DNA of 64,000 bases from Sipunculus nudus (lineage: Eukaryota > Annelida > Sipuncula > Golfingiida > Sipunculidae): positions 32,343,339-32,407,338 of the forward strand of contig CM049316.1 of the NCBI GenBank assembly GCA_026874595.1, in the 5' to 3' direction. A program made the translations under genes and the position numbers. Positions 1-12,000 of this stretch are shown here, in pieces. The number at the start of each line of letters is the position of its first letter. Position 1 is the stretch's first letter. The notes under the pieces are model-generated. The model was not told where the DNA came from. It searched no databases and saw nothing but the letters and a program-made list of their open reading frames with translations.

Positions 1-39
1 ATTCCCTGGCCCATGAACCACCCGGTTTGTATAATCCCG
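1..39 (-). CDS. Receptor exon, cut by the window edge
   Basis: After an acceptor GTCTGCCAG (bases 48-40) an open phase-0 frame reads RDYTNRVVHGPGN to base 1. It joins the previous exon as AYLPSWRDYTN, where a helix leading to the AYDAxW motif is expected. The stretch is short; the call rests on the acceptor, the phase and the order. Confidence 0.55.
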
Positions 40-3000
40 CTGGCAGACAACTAGACGGACACGGGCGAAATCAAAACCTACTTGACGGGGGTATACCTAT
101 TCTATTAACGGCCACAGTATTCTAACAGTTAAAAGAATTGTCAATGTGCATAGTGTTCACAAGGGCTTTTTCTTAAGTTATAGTGGTTGATATACTATTA
201 CTGCGGCACTGCTATGAAAGAGCCATCGAGTAATAATTAACATAGCGATAGGCAGTAACTATATTACTTAGCGATAGACAAATAATTGAAGTGCTTAATT
301 TGAATCAACAATATTTTATCGTTGTATATGTTCATGTATCTTTATATGAGCTAGGCGATTCCTAGGTTTTCATATAAATGCCTATGCATTGCATATATCA
401 GATCTTAAACATATTTTTAAAAAGAGAATCATACGATATAATACTTAATCATGTCGTTGATACAACATATGATGACGTACAAATAAAATAATAAGGAAAT
501 CCATTTAGAAAAATAAAAAAAAATAACATTTAAGGGACAAGAGTATATTTGATCGTTGGTGTTCTATTTACTAATTCATTTGGTGAGATGATTACAATGG
601 TACATGTTTAGTATATGTTTTAATACGTTCATGTTTAGTACATGTTTAGTACATATTTAGTACATGTTAAGTATGTGTTTAGTATTTGTTTAGTACATGT
701 TTTGTTTATGTTATGTACATATTAAGTATTTGTTTACCCAGCTTGGCAGGTACGCATAGTATTCGTCTTTCCATGTATTGATTGTCATGTTGCCAATAAC
801 AACGACGTCTTCAGGGGCGTAGAACGCATTAGCCAGGGACATGTGACCGTCAATGGCCGTCAACAACTCGCGGCTCGCGCAAGGCAGGACCTCTTTCTGT
901 TGGCTGTTCTGTTGGTAGGAATACAGAATCCGGTCAACGTCCCACCAGTCTGAGGTAAACCAAGAAGGTAGAATCCACTGGTAACCCTTATGATGCGTCA
1001 TGCCCTGAGAAAGAAAGAAGTAAAAGTTACCATTAGCCCAATCATTACTCAGCCCGGAAATCCCCAGGCGCCTCCAGAAATTAATTGTCGCAGCAAATTA
1101 TGGAATGGCGGGTGCAATTTGCGGAGAATGCCCCAGGGGTATAAACGTGCCCAGCAAAGCACCAGGCGGTCCGCATGTAAGAGCAAAGGTCCTGTGCTTT
1201 TGTGATAGAGCCAATGCATTGAAGATTAGATCCTCCCGATTTCATTATTTGCTTTAAGAATAAATATACGAAACTGTTTTATGTCATTAGGCTTGGTCCA
1301 TTTGTCTACAGATTTTCTATTATGATATTAAGTAGTTGAAGACCAGCAAAAATGACGGCCAGTTCAGACCAGTAAACAAGAGAAGTGCCTTTGGGAATCA
1401 TATTAAATCAGGGGCCTCCTTTTAATAGAAGACAAAAATTTAACTCTGCTTTTCGGAATTTACAGCGCAGCTCGCGATAATGTAATCAGTTATACTGACG
1501 AATGCAACCAGGCACTTACTGAGGTTTTGAAATATTTTAGGACCATATCAAATTACATCATTATAATTACGTTTTCATTGGCACAACTGACAGAGCAAGA
1601 TTTCATTTTTAAAGTTTTATAACTTGACTTTCGTATGCATCATATATTAATTTAATTCTAATTCAATATATATTACATAATATGACAGTCAGATTAATGC
1701 CGCTGCATTCTGTAAATATAATATTAATATCATAATACAAAAAAAAATTATTCTGTATTAGCACAATTTTAGTCAAACAAAAATGCACCAAGGTAGCGGT
1801 GCACGGCGTCCGGCAAGAAATTAGTAACAAAATAATAATTAAACATAATTAGAGGTGTTATCAAATGAAGTAGCCAGCACATACCTTTCTAAATGCCTGA
1901 CACAACACTGCCTGGGCACTATTCTGGAATGACGTCATAATGATTATATGCACTTTTTTCTGCCTGATTTCTTCAACGTACTGGATAATGAAAAATAAGT
2001 TATATAAATGAAATGACAATATCCAAAAAAATAGTGACATGCAACATATCCTTTAAGTAACCATGACTATTCTCAATAGTTGGGGTAAGAATGAGTTGAC
2101 CATGTTTTGTAACAAAAAATGCCGATATTTTATTTAGTAAAATTAAATCAATTATTAAAATGTTACGACCACTTAATGAAGTTGGGTCTTTTTTATGAAA
2201 TTTTATGATATTTACATTACCTTCCAGAATATTTACTTTATGTTCCAAGATGCATGCTTTACTTTTTATGTTCTAAACTTTACATCCCCTGATCTATTCT
2301 TAAAACGTTAGGATTTATACTTTACATTCTGGGTCTATAATTTACAACCTATGCTCTGTACAATATATATAACACATTGCATATTATGTCAACTTATACC
2401 TTAGGACATTAAATGTACACTTTATGATCAATATCGTACACGATATGTTCTTCAATACATACATATACTAATATTTGAATAATAATAAACTGCGAATAAA
2501 TAGTATATATACCCCCTTGAATCTTATATAAAAAATTTAATCTTGGAAAGAAATATTTCATTGACCTGATTTGATTTAAAACAAAATGTATATTTATGTT
2601 ATTTTTCAGGCTGATTTAAAAAAAACTCCCCCGAATGGTTAAGCTAGAACAATACAATTATTATCTTGATTCCAGTCTTTAAGTATGGTACTTCATTTTG
2701 GATTTAAGAACTGTCCTATTTGCTGTGGATCCTTGCAGGGTTTATTTGGATCAGTTTGTAGGTATTAAGTTTACTTTAAATTTAAGTAGTTTAGTATATG
2801 ATTACTTTTACTGATTACTATATACAAATGACATCTTCAAGATGATTTACATTTCTTGGCATTTTGAAATGCATATAAATGCATGTATATTTTAATCTAT
2901 TTTTTTTTAAATTTTATCAGTTCTTTATATTTCTAAACACAATGTTAACCAATCATCATTTCATTTACTCATTCTTAAAAGGACCATCACAATGTACATA

Positions 3001-6000
3001 GAGACGTCAGAAATTTATAGTTTCATAGCTTTAATAATGAATGTGTGGCAAACTTCCCTACAATCGCATTAAATTTATAGCTGTCTTAATTGATCAACTC
3101 TCCACTTTCCATAAATTTTCACATTTTCTCTTCTATATAAAGCAGTCCGATTAATTATATTAATTATTTATTGTACCAGTTATTGATAGCGACTACGTGT
3201 CAAGATGATGGAGGTTAACATTTAATCACCAAGAGAAATGAGACCACAGCCTTCAAAACAAACATACCGTGAAACATCATTAAAATCTAGCGCTAATTAG
3301 CTGCATCAATATAATTGTGATCCAAAAAATACAATAAGACAGGTTCATTTATATTAGGATTGCTGTAGGCGTACAGAATTGTAGAGGCCGTATTGTATTA
3401 GCAATGTTGTATGCGACCGGAAAGTGACAACAGGAATACAGGTATTAACTGATGTCTGAAGCATTAAATGTGGAGCCTTTTAATTTTGATTTTACTATTT
3501 CTGGTAACGCTCTGATTTTACTTTATATGGGGACAATACGTATATAAATATATAATCGTGACGAAACCAGTGAAGAAAATGTCTGTAGATAATATAGTCC
3601 GCAAGACCTCATTAAAAAAAACAGGTACACAGCAACAAACACACTCCGATACGCACGTACTTAAAACAGAATATCAATATTTTATAGCTCATAGAATATA
3701 GGTCACGTGCAATTTTGCTCAATTGAAAGGAGAACCGTAATTGTACCTTCAAAACCAGGGTCTGTGCGGGTGTTGTCCTGGCAAAACCGTCAACACGTGT
3801 GTAAAATACTTGATCACTTTCGCTATCGAATCTTCTTCGACAATAATTGAATAGCAGTCACGAACATGCCTGAACATAAGCCAAGAATGGCCAAGGGATA
3901 GGCACGATTGACACCTAAAGCTGACGGACACCTTACAGTTACCTAAATATATGGGCACACATAATATTATTAAACCTTCCAGTGACGGCGTTATGAGACG
4001 AAGATTTGAGTGTTAATCAATTACACTATTATCATGGAGAACGTGGTAAAAGAACAAATTAGCCGCAGCCTCAAGGTTGCATTACCACACTCATGTCCTT
4101 ACAAAGGTTTACTGCGTGCTATAGAGTCAACAAAATTAAAACTAATATACAAAAAAATTAAGTAAAATACTAAACAATTTGGTTTTCATCGATTTAATTA
4201 GGGTTCCGCTTGAAAATCGGTGCCCTACAGTGAACAACGTTTCAGTCCGTCCGTGTCAGTCGTGGCGTCCGTCCTTCCGTACTTCCTTCCGTCCGTGGGT
4301 GACGCTTTCTTTCGCGATATCTCAACAAGAACATGCTTGATCTTTCTCAAATTTACAGTGATGATTGGTACCGACAACGGCTCCTGGCCTATTGAATTAA
4401 GGCATGCTCAAAATAAAATATGGCCGCCATAGTACAATCAATGATCTTCTATTCCACACATTATTTCTTCTTTAATAGGATTTGAACTAGCAGGTGTTTC
4501 CCCTCATGCATATTGATAAAACCTGTTTCTGTTTGTCATATTTTTTTAAAATTTAAACTTAACTTTTTACCCGTTTGTAAACTAGTCCAGCACTACCAGA
4601 AATGCGGGGCCCTTTTGGGACTATTGTCCGACCACATCTAGTTTTTCTTTATATGGCTGTATTAGGTAATAAAATTAACTGCAAGTCTCTTGCTAATTGA
4701 CTGATGTAGGACGGGCAAATTTTAGACAAAAGAAAATAAGTTCTTTATTTATAAAGAATACAAACAGCTTTCCTTGTTAACTTTTTCTCGCATCATAACA
4801 TATAAGGTCTGGTTAAACAAATAATTTACTTAGACAAATACACATTTCTTTGCACGTTACATACGGGTAAAACATTTGCTTTTACCGCTTTTAGGCCATG
4901 GTGATGTAACAGACATGATTCTGGACCTGTGATCGCAACATTATAATTACAAAATCCAATCCTGGCTGGATAGATTATAAAATTTTGCAAAAATGCAGAG
5001 TTACATTTTATCTCAACAAATAAGCTTTCGTATATAACTATATAATCACAATTCAAACCCTTAAGATTTGACCTGTGGTGTACGTTTTTACTTAGATAAA
5101 ACGCTCTGTCAGGATCGAATATCGAATTATACGCCATCATACATTTGAATAAAATGAAAACTGCTAGAATATAAGAGACCGAAATGAGCAGTGCATTGAA
5201 TACTGACATACAGTGTTTGCCTTTATATTCTAGGGGTTAAATTTTCGCGATTCTTTGGTTTTGCGAATTTTTATTATCGCTGATTTTACCTTACATTCAC
5301 TTACATAACCATTATCATGGTAATTACCTCATATGCAAGGAACTCGGGAAGCATCGAAAAAAAGTAGAAATTCCCTTTTGTTAGTGGCAGGTATATAAAA
5401 GATGGGATACTTTTTTTTATTAACTTTCCACTTACAAAAAAATATTTAATATCGACGCTACCAAGCAACGATATACATTGAGTGCAAAGGGGGCAATAAA
5501 CGTGGCATAATATTCACGAATGTTTTATTTCCCTTTCGCGAACATCGCGAATTTTGGAACCCTCGCGAATTAAAAATAAAACAACTAAACTATTAAAAAC
5601 ACTTACAGGAGTGTAGTTTAGCTGAGGACCTCCAGCAGTATTTTAAAATCTTACCCTTTCAGCGTCATTAAAGTTGAGTAATTTAGGAATTTTGCGGTCC
5701 ATGGTAACTGTGATACCACGAGAATGAAAGTAATCGTGAAGGTTAGAGTTGTATTCTCCAAAATCCTGGCCGTCAACTGCTAACAGCGCCACCTGGCGCC
5801 AGCCGTAGAGATCGAATAGTTCACCCAGGATTTCCCTGCAATCAAACGTTCCATATTAAGAGGACATGAATACATAAAGGGTTTGCAAATGAACGATAAT
5901 CAGATATGGTGGACAGTCTCTTCACTTCACGCAATCTGTAAGGTATTTTGAACAGTTTTGTAGTCGAGTCCATGCCATACGAGATCGCCATTGCAACTAC

Positions 6001-9000
6001 AGGTCCAGGCTTGTCGAGTCCATGCCATACGAGATCGCCATTGCAACTACAGGTCCAGGCTAGTCGAGTCCATGCCATACGAGATCGCCATTGCAACTAC
6101 AGGTACAGGCTAGTCGAGTCCATGCCATACGAGATCGCCATTGCAACTAGAGGTCCAGGCATGTCGAGTCCATTTCAGAGCCCTTCAGCCTTAAGACCAG
6201 ACCGCCTTAATTCTCTTTCAGAAAAAAAAATCCAGTCCCATGTGATTACCGAATGTATTCCATCTAAAATCACATATGATTATTATTTGATTGTTCAGTT
6301 ATGTTGTACTCCCAAGACGGTCGTGTCAGCATGTCATCTTACAGTGCCTCGTTGTAGACCGGTCAATCTTAGACTGATGAAGTACTAAATTGTTTGTGTA
6401 ATACTCTGTGAGTAATTAATTCGCACATATTTGTTTTCATAGTGTGTTGAACGTCAGGCTTAACAGGACTTTTTTTCTTCTCCTCCTTCTTCTCCTTCTT
6501 CTGGATACGAGTCAGAGTCGTTATTTCTCATGTACTGATGGTCTCTGCGTTCGAGTCCAGGACCGTAGAATCTAAGTCTGAGTCAAAGTCGACAAAAAGG
6601 TTCACTCAACTCCAGCAAGATTGATAGTGCATGTCCTGTAGACAAAATAAAGCAGAAGTACAAAGGTTCTATATTTGCAATGGTATGTTTATCCTGCAAC
6701 GTGATACCTGTGTTACGTACCCGTGCTTACTACTCTGTGGTACGGTTCTGAAGAAGTACGGATACTGGTGACGGTTCGACAGAGCATCAGAGACGGCGCC
6801 GTAACTCACGATGACCGTCTGGAAATGCTTGGCCACGCCCACCATGGGCTCTGCTGTGTCGGAGCAACCGGGACCTAGATGTCAATCAAATGTAAATCTA
6901 TGTAAATGAGAAATTTCCCGATTTTAAGAAATGAAGATGATCAATGTAACCATCCCCCTTGGAAATAAAAGATGTTAATCATTAGAATAATAAATCTTAA
7001 ATCTTTTCTCCATTTCAGCGTTTACTATAAAACATTATTTATCTGCACGAGTCTGGCTTAGAGGTAAACTATTCTGATAACATAATACCTCTTTTTTAAT
7101 GTTATACTTAGTTGTTATAATTTTGAAATGGCTCACAAAGGCAATGTAGTTGTCCAAGTTTTTGATTACCCTCCCACGCCTGCGAGTCATAGATAAATCG
7201 ACGCCACTCGACTCTTCCACACCACTAATGATGGACTTGAATTATTATGGAGAGGCCGTCCCACTTGACCCGTGCATTATATTCACATTTTAATTTCACA
7301 TTTTACATATTGTAATGTGCATTATATTACTGTGACCTACCTATGATACCGGCCACCGGATGCGTGTTGTTGACCATGTACTTCATAAACTGCCGCATGA
7401 CGACGTCAGACTTGCACTGCGTGTCGTCAATCAGGATGTGCAAGTCGTAGTCCGGTAAAACACTAGAGTCCTTGTTGATCAAGTCTTGAGCCAAGAGCGC
7501 ACCTAAAATAAAATTTGTAAGCAGTAAGCAACCGTTTGAAATATTCCTCATAAAAAGTCATCCATGAGACACAAAACAATTTTATAAAGTTACATATAAA
7601 TTTATCTAAAGGTAAGCAAACAATCAGAAAACAACAGCTTTTGTCAGTTATACAAAGATTCCAATATAAATAAACACACACACAGACAGTTATCATTCTA
7701 ACCTATATTGCACTACACGGTTGTATAATTGCAAAGCAATCACTGGAAGCTTCCCAGACGCCCGCAACTGGGCGATAATGGGGAATCGGCTATTGAGTGT
7801 TCGACCTTGGAAATTATGTCAAGGTCAAAAATAAATATCAGGTGCAAATCGTACCTGTGACTCATATTGTACCCAAATTTCAATTTAAAAAAATCAGCTA
7901 TATTTGAGATTTAACAAAAAAAGAACAGAAGAAAGAAAAAAGTGAAAATGTGTTCGATGGTACAGTAATCTAGGGTACCTTAGAAAATCAATAAAAAAAA
8001 TTGACCACCATATTAATATACAAAAATAAACTCATCAACCCCTATAAGCCTGTCTATCCTACGGAAGGCTTGATGTTATATACGCTTACCTGGAACAATA
8101 CCGGGTTGCCTCCAGAACGGACCAGTAATTGGAAACATGCCACCGAGGTATATCCTAGTTTTGTCATCGAGGTTATCCGGAATCCAGCGGGCCCATATAT
8201 CAATATTCTTTTTCAACCATTCACAGGCGGCCGTGTCAAACTTCTCCCGTCCCATATCACTGGGATCTGTGTTAGCGATGAAAAACCGGAGAAGATTTTC
8301 GTACTGTTCCTGGGTAAAACTTAATCTTTGAATCACATGGTATGCGTGCGGAGCTTGCCGCGCAACTTGGTTCCAAACAGCCTTCGACAGCTGATGGAGC
8401 TCAAAATCGCAATCGCTTGATGCTCCGTTGCTTGAGGGACATAAAGGAAATTTTACTCTTGTGTAATTATCCATCGCCGTAAGCACGTCCGGCTCCCAGG
8501 AGAAGAACAGTGTGGGCAGGTTTTTAGCGGTCCGGTCTCGAACGAACGTCCTTAAATGGGATCCAATCCAGGCCACGCTAACGTTTAAACCTAACATTTG
8601 TATTTGGTTGCTCAGTGTTCCCATGTCGAATTCTGCAATACAATAAAAAAATTAACACATTTTTTTTTTATTAAAAATATTTATTTACGAGGACAGTCAA
8701 GAATAATGCTTTTTTAAATAGTCCCTATTTCAAAATTGTACACATTCAGTAGAACAAAAACAGTGATCCATAGAGTATATAAATAGACAATGACAAATTA
8801 TGTATACTAAGACCTCAGATAATGAAATGTGACTCCTACATGACACTGTACATAGATTGCAGTTTTACAGTAAGTACAAATCATATATACAAATCCATGA
8901 AGTCAAAAAATCAGGTTGGTGCAATGACACTTTTTTATAACAAAGATTAGAATACATTTGATTAAAAGCAGTAACTATTTTATTATCATAAGACTGTTAA

Positions 9001-12000
9001 TACCGCCTTTCAGCCTGAGTCATGATTAAAACCGCCACTGGTAGTTTCTTGTGACGTATACATACCATATTTAGCATATGACATCGAAGTACTAACAATA
9101 CACTTAATATCTCCATGAGCAATCATATCTTGTTGAAACATATAATGTTCATAAAGCAGTTAAATTGAATAACATTTGGACCGGCCGAGGAGATAAAGTA
9201 GCTCTTGGAAGGTGTATTTCTTTATAAGTTATGATACAAAAGTGTCATTTTTTTAAATATTATTTACCTGGATAACTCGAGAGTAGAAGTGCACAGTTAT
9301 CGCGTGACGAGCACCTCTTTGAGTGACGTTTTGAGTGACATTCATCTGCCACGCAAGATGGAGCATCCTCAGTCGGATCAAACCTGGCCAGAACGCGCTC
9401 AATGAAATCAAGTTCGTCAGCAAGGGAGAACTGTGCCGTCACTTGTTTCAATTTCAGGGCCCGCCAGTGATCTATGATGGATCTGTTATCTTTCCAGTTG
9501 TTTTCCACAGAAAAAGTGGGCATGAACCACCCGAACCTGAAATAACAACACGCGCTGAAATAGTTTTTAACATGCCCCGGGGATCAGGTTTATTTATGGT
9601 CTTTTGGTCATTTTCATGAAGAGAGGAGAAAAAAAACCCTCCACGCCAATGCTAGTGTTTGAAGTATTACAATGGTGGTATAATTACGATGGGAATAAAT
9701 AAATTTCTCACGATCCCTGAAGAAAAACATCGTCAAAGTGTATTGGTAAACATATTAAAGACTCTCTTACTAAATACAAAAATATTTACCAGCAGTGACA
9801 GGATGTCATAACATTCCCATCATCCCCTGCGTGGGCTGCAGATATATGAAGCCATAATAGCCCTGGGACCAGTTCATCATCTTGCAAACCCGAGACCGAT
9901 GCAGACATTTAGTGTGGGAATCTGTGTGTAGTTAGTAAGAAATCGGGGCATGTGCGTTGTATAGTCTAAACAGTGTTATGAAGATATGTTCGAGTTACAT
10001 TAAAGAGACTATTAATTCTTAAGGAGTATGATTATTATGGCTTTGTTTTATATAGTGGTTTTTAGTTTGGAAAGTAAAGGAATACGCAGAAAAGTGACCA
10101 TCACTGGCCTAAAACATACACAAATATATCCTGTTGAGTTTATATGATATAAAAATAAAAAAATGAAACAACCAATTCCCTCAGTCTAGACAACCAGTAT
10201 ATTTTATGTAATTTTATGATAAAAACCTCACCTGCTAAAATGAACCCATTCTAATAATCGTTGCGTGATGTTTGCGTGTGTACTGCCATATACGTATCGA
10301 TTTTATATGACATATGGGCTATGGAAAGGAACGTGGCTCATTTAGAATATTAAAGAATAAGAGATAAATAAGAAAAATTATAAATGGCAAGAACTGGTGC
10401 GCAGGTGGTTTAGAAAGGTACCTTTATTGCTGATAATGTGTGGGCACATTTCACTGTGGACGTGTTGGGATAAATTTGACCTCAGGTGTCGCCGTGAGAC
10501 ACCATTAATGGTCCGCCTGCGTGTCACACGGGCAGTACGAAGGTGACACTGTAAAAGGGGTTGACCCCGCCGTGACAGGTGCGCGGATCTTATTTGTAAT
10601 ATGTTGCCATAGGGAAGACCCAGGCATCAACGCTCTTTAACTGTGTTTTTATTTCTGATATTCTTGGAAAGTTTTGAAAATGTTTTCAGTTAACTGTAAG
10701 AAAGTCCGACCTGGAAACGTCGGAGTATAGATTAATAAATACAAGTGTGCAGGTTTGTGCATAATCTGGTTTGGACAACTAATATTTTTTTCCCAATTTT
10801 AGTGGGGTTCTTGAGGTAATTACGGAAATTCATTAGGGAAATTGATGACAAATAACAGCGCACTAACGATTTATAGGTGCTTAATATTTTAAAATTGTCT
10901 TATATTGTCGGCACTCTTCTGTAGTAAACTGATTATTTTAAGAAGCGCAAGAAGCCCCTGCAGATTGTTCCCATCGATCGGAAAATGACTGATGAAAAAA
11001 AGCACTACCGATTAATAAGCATTAATATTTCATTTTTTTAGTGACAGTGTGAGCTTATGCGATTGTGTGGCGTCGTGTGTCGTGCGTCAGTGTGTTTTGC
11101 GTCCGTGCGTCGTCTGTACGTTAACCATAGCTATCCCAAAAACGGCAGGAGGTAGCACCACCTTTTTTTTTTTTAAAAAAAAAATCAGTCATCTAAAAAA
11201 TCCTATCGGATTTTGCTTATTTCTTGGCCAAATGCCATTTTCTTAGATTTTATAGGGAAAAGCTTCTCCGAAACCATACTGCCAAATTATCCGTTCATCT
11301 GTGCTAATAATCCTCACTTGCAAAAAGGACATATCGGAAATATCCTGACTAAAACATCCAAGTTTTTAAATGTCCTAGTTCGAAACTTTCAGGTCTGAAA
11401 CGTCCATTTTGCTGAAATCATAATAACGAAGGTAGATATGCAGGACATATGAAGATCAATATTAATTATTAAAAAAACTCCTATTCTTGCACAGGTTCGC
11501 ATTAGGCCGACAGGCCTTGTTCTACTAAGAATATTTCTTTTGTTGGTGAGTTAATTTTGTTGTTCATTGATTATTCAAGGTGGCCGGACAAACGTGTGGT
11601 AAATAACATATATATTAAGTTAAGAATAAGGTCATATGAGCTTACCTTCCTGACGGCCCAAGTGGCCCAGCATCTACCACGTGACCCTTCTCGAAGTAAT
11701 GCCCGGATTGAAAGCCGGATTGGTACCATATTTCAAGGTTGACCATCGTTTCTGGGACCCTGTTTATTGACTCACCACTGCAGCTGAAAAAAAATTTAAA
11801 ATATATCTTATCATGAGAAAAGAAATTCCTTCCCCTCTTCCTTTCAGGGTTGCTAGCAGCCAAAAAAAATCCCTGACTTTTCCCTGACTGTTCCCTGACT
11901 TTCAGTTTGTTTTCATGGATATATCATCACGCCAAATTTGAATTTAATGGAAAATTCTTTCAACCTGATAACCAACAACAATCGCCATAGCCATGGAAAA

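Noticed and set aside
4826-5209. 127-codon minus-strand frame in a receptor intron
   Set aside because: No domain or splice-site support; its strand and position would interrupt the joined exons.
5842-6388. 146- and 84-codon frames across the 50-bp minisatellite
   Set aside because: They are built from near-identical repeat units inside a receptor intron.
8001-8331. 107- and 64-codon plus-strand frames
   Set aside because: They are antisense shadows of receptor exon 8090-8632.
11642-11863. 73-codon frame starting MAASNPERKRGR
   Set aside because: Only its last 46 codons are exon; the start lies in the MITE and the intron.
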